A stretch of 13,409 nucleotides of DNA from contig JALLAZ010000772.1 of NCBI GenBank assembly GCA_036939755.1, forward strand, positions 1-13,409. The letters run 5' to 3'. Both the position numbers and the translations under genes were made by a program. Origin of the DNA: Stephanodiscus triporus (Eukaryota; Bacillariophyta; Thalassiosirophyceae; Thalassiosirales; Thalassiosiraceae). Shown here piece by piece: positions 7,377 through 13,409 of the stretch. Under the pieces are notes generated by a model. That model had not been told where the DNA came from and ran no database searches. It saw only the letters and a list, made by a program, of their open reading frames with translations. Position 1 is the first letter of the stretch, and each line of letters starts with the position of its first letter.

Positions 7377-9403
7377 TTAATCCTCCATTCCTTCCTCAAC
7401 GTACTTCAGAATATTTTTCATGAAATTGTCGACAACTCTTGTCTAGTGGAAAGAGAATGTCGCAAACACGCAATGTCGCAAACACGCAATTTGTTTAGGC
7501 AAGAGAATCAAGATTAATGCATTAACATCAAGAGCGACATGATCTTACCTGGTTGACAACTTCAGCCCTATTCATGTCTTGAATAGGCTTTTCGCTGAGT
7601 TCCGAAAGATTCTCAGTGAAACGTTCGAGCATTTCTTGGTGGTACTCAAATCGAGTCTTCTTATCGCCATCTTGCAGGTAGTATGCGAAGGCGTATGAGT
7701 ATTTGAGGACTTTTCGGCATTCGACTAACTGTCTGTTCGCGGCTTTGAGGAATTCAACATCAGTCCAAACCGTGTCCGAGTTCTGCTCCTGCAAAAGAAT
7801 CATCCTTGCCTCAGTCCCCTTCACAGACCTAATCGCGAAGTCTTGGGCCTGAGCGTGCGAATGAAAGCGTTTGTAATAATGAAGATAGCGGTTCAACTCC
7901 CGTTTCGCCTTGGCAGCATCAGATTGGTCATTCACATCAGAGTTGGCATCGAACTTGTTGCACTTGTAGTACCCCCCTGTTTGATAGAGTATAAATTGGT
8001 GAAAAATCATATCATGGTATTCGCTAAGGTGGAGTGAAGAGAGAGAAAAATGACAAATGACACCCCAAACATACCTGTGTTGGCCCCATGATCAGACCAA
8101 TCGCCCAAACAGATCCAGCAAAAGTGATGGGCGCAGCTGCGGCAGGTCATATGCTAAGAATATATAGAGACCAACAGATTGAGATTTTAACGAGCTAATC
8201 AAACGGGAGAGTTTAATATCTGTTCATGAAGTAAACTCACATTGCAGCCCTGATTTTTTTCAATGCGAGAAGAACACTTGGGACACGGCTTTGTGTTGGC
8301 AAGGATCCAATTAGCTGTTTCGGACTCGTTCTTGCATTTCTCTTGCCATTTAGAGAGGTGCTGGCATGTAATCGGGGCGTGCGGCTCCTCGCCGCATTTT
8401 AGGCAGAAGCAAGTTTCGCAAACGTTGCACTTGGCATCACCCCCAATGTCCGCAAACATCTCCCCGCCGCAAGCGAGAGCGACCTGCCCGCACCCCGGGC
8501 CGGGGCACCAACGAGTCATGCCGTACGTATCAACGAACGATCGCAGCTGGTAACATTCGAACTTGGGAAGGAGATCAGGCGCCGCTCGACAAACCTCCTC
8601 CTCGGTTAAGAGTTCATTGCACCCCGCCTGGGGGCAAGTTTCGCGAACGCAGAGAGGTCCCTTATCGAGGGCGTTGCTGATGAATCCATACCAGCAAGTC
8701 TCGCAAAACTCATGTCCGCATGGCATGCCAATCATCTCGTCGGGGTCGAAACCATCCTCGTCCATGCAGATTTCACATATCCTCCGTTTGGCCGTCGCGC
8801 GAGTATTGCGGCTGGCGGCGACCGCCTTTTTATCCGCCTCGCCATCCACGGAATTTCGAAAATCCCGACAACGCGCCAACACGCCGCATTTCTCCTGGAC
8901 CTTTTCGGGATTGTCGAAAAAGGATTGGAATAGTCGCTCTTTCGCCCACTTGTGTTCCCGCAATAAAATCGCAGCGGCGCCGGGCGGGGCGCCAAGAACC
9001 TCCACGGCTTCTTGAATCTGATCGTTCATAACTGGCTTCAGCTCATCGGCAGGAAGCATGCGTATTCCAAATCCATCTGCCGAGTTATAAATGAATAAAA
9101 AAACAGGTCAGGGCGAGGACCAAAGTGCTCCAGTAGCGGTGAGTCGCGCGCCAGAAAATCAAACTCACCACCCGACAGCGGGGGAGCATTGGGATTGTCG
9201 CCCAAACTGTTCTTCCTTCTATCCACCATTGAACCAAACGGACGCTTTTTGTTCGGCATGCTTTGCGTCGGGGATGATGCTGCCGCATCCGCCGCGTCAA
9301 AGGAGCCATCCATCGATACGTCCTCGTCGCCCGCGCCGCCGTCTTCATCGGAGTATTCATACTCATAGTCCTCTTCGCGGTACTCCTCATCGCTGTCGCC
9401 CAT
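7377..9403 (-). CDS. Ariadne-type RBR E3 ubiquitin-protein ligase, five exons
   Basis: Exons on the minus strand are 9403-9169, 9076-8241, 8153-8075, 7976-7549 and 7442-7377, with GT-AG introns of 92, 87, 98 and 106 nt; the joined protein is 547 aa. RBR ligases take ubiquitin from an E2 onto a RING2 cysteine and then pass it to the substrate. An acidic Asp/Glu/Tyr-rich N-terminus (1-45) is typical of Ariadne proteins, and a UBA-like helical domain lies at about 95-145. RING1 ligands are C179, C182, C198, H200, C203, C206, C226 and C231. IBR ligands are C269, C274, C295, C298, C303, C306, H311 and C316. RING2 has C343, C346, C361, C364, C369, C372, H379 and C389, with catalytic C356 in GCNHM. 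The Ariadne helical domain (about 395-547) ends with the 22-codon last exon (21 residues plus stop), which restores the conserved R-V-x-x-F-x-x-N helix. All splice phases join correctly (1, 0, 1, 0). The ATG is at 9403. Substrates are not predictable. Confidence 0.93.
7456..7490. repeat. 16-bp tandem repeat, 2.2 copies, in intron 4 of the RBR ligase
   Basis: AATGTCGCAAACACGC occurs at 7456-7471 and 7472-7487 followed by AAT. The copies are identical, so the duplication is recent or the locus slips. It lies inside the intron 7443-7548, not far upstream of the acceptor (minus strand), and does not touch the splice sites. Confidence 0.9.
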
Positions 9404-9604
9404 TGTCTCTCGGGGAATTAAAAATTCAATTTAAGCCTGGTCGGAGGCGCCGTCCAACGTTCGGGTAGTCGTGTGTGGTCGGTGGTCGTACGGAAGGGGA
9501 ATGTGTCGCGACTCAAAATATCTAAGAAGCTGTGGAGATCACTCGGCGTTGGAAGGAAGGAAGAAGTGTCAGGTGCGGGCGGGGGGAGGGGCGAAAACAT
9601 GAAC
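9404..9604. other. Short upstream region of the RBR ligase; no gene
   Basis: About 200 bp separate the ligase start codon from the tRNA terminator on the same strand. No clear TATA box is seen. It probably contains the ligase promoter and 5' untranslated region. Open frames here are short and unconvincing. Confidence 0.5.
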
Positions 9605-9612
9605 AAAAAAAA
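9605..9612 (-). terminator. RNA polymerase III terminator (T8) of the tRNA-Gln gene
   Basis: A run of eight A on the + strand, thus T8 in the tRNA transcript, lies 13 nt past the 3' end of the tRNA. A run of four or more T is the usual polymerase III stop. Confidence 0.85.
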
Positions 9613-9625
9613 CTTCGGACAGCAA

Positions 9626-9712
9626 GGTTCCACCGGGATTCGAACCCAGGTTAGCGGAATTTTCTCGTTTTCAGTCAGAATCCGCTGTGATAACCAACTA
9701 CACTATGGAACC
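9626..9712 (-). tRNA. tRNA-Gln(CUG) with a 15-nt intron
   Basis: On the minus strand the acceptor stem is GGTTCCA / TGGAACC with seven perfect pairs. The D arm is GTG...CAC. The anticodon stem GCGGA / TCCGC encloses TTCTGA, then the intron, then T. The T arm is CTGGG-TTCGAAT-CCCGG. Removing the intron CTGAAAACGAGAAAA (9674-9660), placed at the canonical 37/38 position, gives a 72-nt tRNA with a 7-nt anticodon loop and anticodon CTG (9678-9676), reading the Gln codon CAG. The base after the acceptor stem is T, as in other eukaryotic tRNA-Gln. Internal promoter boxes are present (A box at the D arm, B box GGTTCGAATCC). CCA is not encoded. Confidence 0.93.
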
Positions 9713-10448
9713 CTACCGTTTCAGCTGTCGAAATAAAAAATATAAAATTATTAACAACAATTTTATGCAGATAACTGGCAGTCATATTGTGCAACGTCAC
9801 CAGGGGAGGATATCATGACGGCCGTGGGATGTTGTTAATTCTTGTTTATGCTTTCAGATCCTCCCTTCCTGTTGAAACATCTTATTTTTGGAACAATATT
9901 CCCTCTTTCATACGACCCAGTCAGAGTCAGAGTCAGAGGCAGAGGGAACCAGATATGACGGGATTAAATCTGATGGTAGGAGCCCGGAGCCTGCTGTGCT
10001 GGCATGGCAGGTAACAATGAAGGCAGCATGGTTGGGGACGAGGTGATTGTTGTCATTAGGTTAGAATTAGATGCAATGGTGAAGCTGCCATGTAGGGTGA
10101 CGGTCGAGACCCGACCCACCCAAATTTGAATATTTACCAGAGCTACTGTACATAGCTTCCACAAAAGGAGTAAGGTATGTACAGTAAGATCTGTTAAAGA
10201 CTGGATCTTACAATGGTGTTTGGTCTACGTAGGAATTAAGAATTTGCTGACAAAAACAAAACCAAACCCGATATCAGCCTTTCTCAGGCTCCAAACAACA
10301 GGAGCCCCATCATGGCATTTTCCGCCAAAAATTAGTCTTGTCAACCAAAGCCGTGCCGCCCCCCCATAACAAATCCGCCAATAGCTAAGCTTCTAACACT
10401 TGTATGAATGGTTGCCATCCCTTAATCTAGCATCGGCGGGTGAGCTAG
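9713..10448. other. Intergenic; simple repeat and hairpins, no gene supported
   Basis: It contains an AGTCAG hexamer repeat (9919-9942, three exact units and one variant AGGCAG), the overlapping hairpins at 10144-10211, and a minus-strand CCTACGTA copy at 10226-10233. The segment CATGACGGCCGTGGGATG (9814-9831) weakly resembles the core of the 49-bp repeat at 4151/4574. Open frames are below about 75 codons and without recognisable motifs. Confidence 0.55.
10144..10211. repeat. Two overlapping hairpins sharing three bases
   Basis: TACTGTACAT (10144-10153) pairs perfectly with ATGTACAGTA (10177-10186, 23-nt loop). GTAAGATC (10184-10191) pairs perfectly with GATCTTAC (10204-10211, 12-nt loop). 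Bases 10184-10186 are used by both stems, so full pairing of one trims the other. No downstream U-run or recognised gene links this to known control elements. Confidence 0.65.
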
Positions 10449-11068
10449 TTACCATGTCGGCCCCCCCTCCCTGCCTCAATTTATGCTGTATTCGCATGGC
10501 TTGTTGCCCTTGGTTCTTGGCTTATTGTCATGTTATTACAACCCACAATGGTGCCCTCTGAACCTCAGGTTGCCTGGGTTGGGTTTGACATCCTTGCCGA
10601 AAATGTACATGCCAATGCCATTCATCGTTCCGTTCAGCCAGGCCAACGATCTACTGTCGGGGCTGTTCTGTGTACACTAAAAGTCAAGGACGACTGAGCG
10701 GTAGGACGGGGGGGGGGGGGTGGATGTCACAGGAGGAGGAGGATAACAAGGAGGAGGAGAGGAGCTTGACAAAAACAAGGCTTTGAGGAAAGGGGGGGAG
10801 ACATCGCAAACAAAGGACAATGTCATCGTTGTCGTCGTCGTGCCGAAGAAGAAGAACGACAAAACGGGCGGCAAAGATAATGTGGCCGTCGCCGGAATTG
10901 CTGTGCACGATGATGATGCCTGAGCCTCGATCATTAGAAAATGGATTTTTCATAGTAAGAAAAAAGGTTCCATATCTCCTTGCCCTAACCCTAACCACTG
11001 TCACTGCTGCTTCTGGCACCATCATTGCTACTGGCATCACCACCTCCATCATTGCTGCTTTGTCATGA
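10449..11068 (+). pseudogene. Possible frame-broken membrane protein gene
   Basis: Coding-like segments follow one another in changing frames. One frame, open from 10449 to TGA at 10695-10697, encodes a hydrophobic stretch (about 10482-10535) and then a soluble part; an ATG at 10530 is in frame, and an ATG at 10454 could join it across a C7 run (10461-10467). After a G13 run (10708-10720) and a GAG repeat, a second frame (10747-10923) encodes a Lys/Asp/Val-rich segment with strongly GC-ending codons (AAG, GAC, GTC). A third frame (about 10924-11068) ends in a hydrophobic Thr/Ala/Ile-rich segment. No family is recognised. Breaks at C7 and G13 could be sequencing errors, introns or decay. The minus strand also has a 133-codon open frame (11085-10684), so strand is not certain. 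Confidence 0.3.
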
Positions 11069-11089
11069 GTTTCCATTGTCCTCATGACA
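11061..11089. repeat. Perfect 9-bp inverted repeat
   Basis: TGTCATGAG (11061-11069) and CTCATGACA (11081-11089) with an 11-nt loop. It overlaps the stop codon of the last frame of the possible membrane protein, a position where a 3'-end hairpin could sit. Confidence 0.65.
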
Positions 11090-11505
11090 CCGCAGATGAG
11101 CTTGCATGGGCACTTGCTTGTGCAGTTTGTGTGGGGGGGATAGTAATACTAGATCAACATACTGCTATGATGAATATGGAAGTAGCATTGATGGGATGGG
11201 TAATTTAGAGTTGATGATGACATTTTGCTATGTTGCACCATGTGTCTGAAGGCATTACTTCAGCACTCAGTGCTTTGGGATTAAATCCCAGTTACATTTG
11301 ATGCAAACCTTTTTTATTTTTAAGAGCTAAGCTCACGACTATTAAGAATCTGATTGATTACAACAACAACTTTAGTAGCTTTGGGGCATCTAATCTTTGC
11401 AACATACTTTAAAGTACAAGGCTGCCGCAGTTACTTTAGGGGGGTGAACAGGACCATTGCAAAAGTGACAATATCACCATATTTCAGTGGAGTTGGAATG
11501 ACTGA
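11090..11505. other. Region upstream of the gag remnant; two adjacent palindromes, no LTR found
   Basis: AGCACT-C-AGTGCT (11262-11274) is followed one base later by TGGGATT-A-AATCCCA (11276-11290): two odd-length perfect palindromes side by side. I looked for an LTR end and a tRNA-Met type primer-binding site before the gag start and saw neither. The remainder is plain AT-rich DNA with no gene. Confidence 0.5.
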
Positions 11506-11947
11506 ATGACTAAAGCAAAAACAAACTTTCAAACGTCAAAAATTGGAAACACTAAGTCTCCACAATGGGATGGAAAGAAAGGCGACAGCTACCTCATGTG
11601 GAAGATTAGGTTCTTGGCACATGCAACCATGTTAGGACTTGAAGAGTGTTACACTTCGGAATTCAAAGATGAACTTCCGGACAAAGAGAAAGGCAATTTG
11701 ACCTTGACAAGACAGAAGGAAAGAATAATGCAGCAGCAGTGAAGAAGAACAGAAAGCAATGATGCAATTCACACTCTCTTTCACAAAGGTTGCTTAGCTG
11801 AACAAACTCAATCATGCAACAAGAGCCAATGCAACCTGGCCATCCAGAACAAAGGCACATGAAGTCATGACACAACTCGTGAAAGAATACAAACCAGATG
11901 ACACAATGGCCAAAATGGAGATGGAGAAAGCTCTCACATCAGAAACC
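11506..11947 (+). pseudogene. Decayed Ty1/copia-type retrotransposon gag (N-terminal part)
   Basis: ATG at 11506 opens a frame with the W-D-G-K...Y-x-x-W-K-x-R-F start typical of copia gag proteins (UBN2-like domain), open to TGA at 11740-11742. The homology continues one frame over from about 11741 with the A-M-x-x-F-T helix, the W-P motif and the Y-x-P-D-D-T...E-x-E-x-A-L helix, interrupted by TAG at 11795-11797. The frame change falls in a CAG repeat (11730-11739). Homology ends at about 11947. No zinc knuckle, protease, integrase or reverse transcriptase follows and no LTR pair is seen, so this is a truncated, inactive copy. Confidence 0.78.
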
Positions 11948-12395
11948 CAAAATCCGCCAGTCGTAACCATAATTACCGTTCGGTGGCAATTATTTCTGGC
12001 CAGTATCCATCAATGGTTACGTGTAAAAAAATCTGTTTGATCGTATCCATAAGTTAACATAAGTACTGTACGGTAGTATTGGATTGCTGTGACATAACCA
12101 AATTTTGGTTATGTCTCAAATATGCATCTGTCTCTTTAGGGACACCACACAGAGAGGCGGGCTCCAACGGATGCTCGGGCAAGTCAGTTCACACTCACTC
12201 AGAGGCTCCAAAATTTTCCTAGCCTCATTGTTCCTAGCCAATTTTCTCCCAAAACAAATTTGGTCACCAAAATTTTCTCATCTGTGAAGATTTTGGCTAG
12301 AAACCAAAATTTTTGATTGCCAAAAAATCAAAATTCCAGCGCAACTCCTAATTTTTGGCAAAGAAAAATTTGGCATGGCAGGCTGCTCAATCATC
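11948..12395. other. AT-rich region with foldbacks rich in AAAATTTT and CCAAAA
   Basis: After the gag remnant no gene is seen. From about 12205 to 12375 the motif CCAAAAT/ATTTTGG and AAAATTTT recur in both orientations. Examples are CCAAAATTTTC (12267-12277) pairing with GAAGATTTTGG (12286-12296, one U-G pair) and TTTTGATT (12311-12318) pairing with AATCAAAA (12326-12333). The arrangement suggests a cluster of foldback or MITE fragments, but no clean terminal repeats or target duplications were found. Confidence 0.5.
12091..12115. repeat. 25-nt palindrome (12-bp arms, one central base)
   Basis: GACATAACCAAA (12091-12102), T at 12103, TTTGGTTATGTC (12104-12115): perfect arms around a single central base. 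Such a structure could be a cruciform, a dimeric protein-binding site, or two transposon ends joined head to head. Confidence 0.85.
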
Positions 12396-13409
12396 CCAAT
12401 TGGAGAGTTATGGTAGAGAGGGTGGGCGCGCAGGATTGTGATTGCACACACTGCTGCGGCGACCTCCGACGTCCCGATCCTTCGCCCTCTGTCCTTCCCA
12501 GAAGATGACAGGGGGGGTCGGGAGGAGCGGCGGCTGCCCAGTTCGTCGTGGCCCTAAGCTGTGGGTCCATCGACATACGACAGGTGGGGACGTTCGATCA
12601 CTGTTGCAACAGTGGGGGCAGCAACGCCTCCCCTTCCTCGTCATGCGGCGTCATCGTCGATCATCAGGCCAACGTCATCACCCCCGTCCAGATGGCGAGG
12701 AAGGGCCGCAGCGCCCCAACAACAGCGGCGCCAACTGCCTCCTCATCCTCATCCGCCGGTAACAACTTCGTTTACCCCCCCCTCAAGTCCAATCAAGGCA
12801 TCAACGACAAGCAACGAGGGTGGTCCGTCGGCATCCAATGACTCGTCATCATCCCCCGTGTCATCGCCTCTGTTGGGGACATGCCCCCCCCCACCAAGGA
12901 GATCGTCTCCGGTGGTCGAGATGGAGGACGAATACAAGGACGAGGACGAAAAATACGTGGACGACGACAGGTACGAGGATGAGGAGGAGACGGTGCCGGC
13001 GGAGTGGTCGTCGCCCCTGAATGCGAGCCTCAGGAGGTGAGGCGGTGGCGAGGGTGGCGGTCGTCGTCCTCCTCCATCGGTCCCTTCCACCTTGATGGTA
13101 CCACCGCCGCTGCAACCGCGACCGCAGTTCGTACGATGCCAACGCCCGGGCCCGGGGGAGGTTGGTTGGGCAGGGGGCTCATCCACTTGTCGTCGGGATT
13201 GGGATTGGGCGACTCGCACGAGGAGGCACGGGCGGCGGGGGGCGACGCTCCCTACTATGTTCCGTTGCTCCTCCGGTCGCGATCGTTGTCCGGGGGGACG
13301 GATACAGGCCGTGGGTGGCAGTAGTACGGATATGTCCCCGTGGGGCGGCATCGTGAGTCGCAGTCGCAGCGCCGAGAGTGGCGGCGGCGCAGCAGGGGGG
13401 GGAGGAGGA
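12396..13409. other. GC-rich low-complexity region, coding-like on both strands
   Basis: The longest single frame is on the minus strand, 13351-12749, ATG to TGA, 200 aa: Pro/Arg-rich first, then a Ser/Tyr run and an Asp/Gly-rich end. On the plus strand, protein-like segments (Ser/Ala-rich; an Asp/Glu/Lys-rich stretch at about 12918-13003; Gly/Ser-rich at the end) lie in frames that change at a C8 run (12775-12782) and again near 13040 and 13300, so at least three breaks would be needed, or introns (a good GTGAGG donor is at 13037). Neither reading has a known domain. A disordered-protein gene is likely, but its strand is unresolved, and it may continue past the right edge. Confidence 0.35.
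12749..13351 (-). CDS. Hypothetical low-complexity protein (uncertain)
   Basis: An uninterrupted 200-codon frame with ATG start and TGA stop. It has no recognised domain, signal peptide or membrane segment. Composition is biased: Pro/Arg/Gly in the first half, then Ser/Tyr-rich, then Asp/Gly with a hydrophobic end. It is preferred over the plus-strand reading only because it needs no frameshift. GC-rich triplet-repeat DNA often gives such frames by chance opposite an acidic coding strand, so it may be a shadow of a plus-strand gene. Confidence 0.22.
   Translation of the reverse strand: MPPHGDISVLLPPTACIRPPGQRSRPEEQRNIVGSVAPRRPCLLVRVAQSQSRRQVDEPPAQPTSPGPGRWHRTNCGRGCSGGGTIKVEGTDGGGRRPPPSPPPHLLRLAFRGDDHSAGTVSSSSSYLSSSTYFSSSSLYSSSISTTGDDLLGGGGHVPNRGDDTGDDDESLDADGPPSLLVVDALIGLEGGVNEVVTGG

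Larger units (their letters stand above)
3079..10233. repeat. Dispersed 8-mer CCTACGTA / TACGTAGG, five exact copies
   Basis: Exact copies on the + strand are at 3079-3086, 3115-3122, 4420-4427 and 4430-4437, and on the minus strand at 10226-10233. The last three share the longer form A(T)TCCTACGTA, and a near match on the minus strand lies at 3487-3497. The pair at 4420 and 4430 is spaced exactly 10 bp. All copies are outside the genes. By chance about 0.4 copies of a given 8-mer on both strands would be expected in a window this long with even base composition. It may be a transcription-factor site (palindromic TACGTA core) or a piece of a dispersed repeat. Confidence 0.55.

Noticed and set aside
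8199..8240. C-terminal extension of the RBR exon 2 frame
   Set aside because: This is intron 2. A GTGAGT donor follows the GCN codons and the RING2 homology continues at 8153.
10684..11085. 133-codon minus-strand open frame
   Set aside because: Ser/Pro-rich shadow of the GAG/GTC-rich plus strand. The plus frames have better codon bias, though the strand is not proven.
1..13409. CRISPR array, prokaryotic operon or phage system
   Set aside because: Spliceosomal introns, a polymerase III tRNA with intron and eukaryotic gene families show nuclear eukaryotic DNA. No regularly spaced identical repeats are present.

Overview
The window is nuclear DNA of a eukaryote, most likely a microalga of the stramenopile type; a diatom is my best guess. 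The support is a DUF6818-type (Myb/SANT-like) gene remnant of the kind common in oomycetes and diatoms, a Ty1/copia-like gag remnant, short GT-AG introns of 87-116 nt, and GC-rich coding exons in less GC-rich, low-complexity intergenic DNA. The species is not determined.

Layout. 1-1164: three copies of a perfect CACTTATAAGTG-type palindrome, then a frameshifted DUF6818 gene (+). 1165-5067: no convincing gene. This stretch holds strong hairpins (1594-1620, 1973-2007, 3258-3290, 3986-4008), a cysteine-rich open frame (2005-2206), a 49-bp transition-diverged direct repeat (4151 and 4574), two adjacent long inverted repeats (4589-4678) and several copies of CCTACGTA. 5368-7088 (+): two-exon gene for the DNA primase small catalytic subunit (PRIM1/PRI1), 534 aa, catalytic residues intact. 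7377-9403 (-): five-exon gene for an Ariadne-type RBR E3 ubiquitin ligase, 547 aa, all RING1, IBR and RING2 ligands and the catalytic cysteine present. The last 22-codon exon (21 residues plus stop) is too short to show up as an ORF. The two genes are convergent, with 288 bp between their stop codons. 9626-9712 (-): tRNA-Gln(CUG) with a 15-nt intron and a downstream T8 terminator.

9713-13409 is accessory in character. It holds overlapping hairpins near 10.15-10.21 kb, a coding-like but frame-broken region for a possible membrane protein (10449-11068), a decayed copia gag (11506-11947), a near-perfect 25-nt palindrome (12091-12115), an AAAATTTT-rich foldback cluster, and a GC-rich low-complexity region (about 12.4-13.4 kb) that looks coding on both strands.

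The two intact genes are housekeeping genes (replication priming; ubiquitin ligation) and nothing suggests they work together. No new multi-gene system is visible. The most unusual items are the diverged repeat and hairpin complex at 4.15-4.68 kb, the broken genes flanking the conserved core, and the CCTACGTA motif family. Frames in the intact genes survive homopolymers of 6-7, so the short-run breaks in the DUF6818 gene look like real decay; breaks at C8 and G13 elsewhere could be assembly errors.
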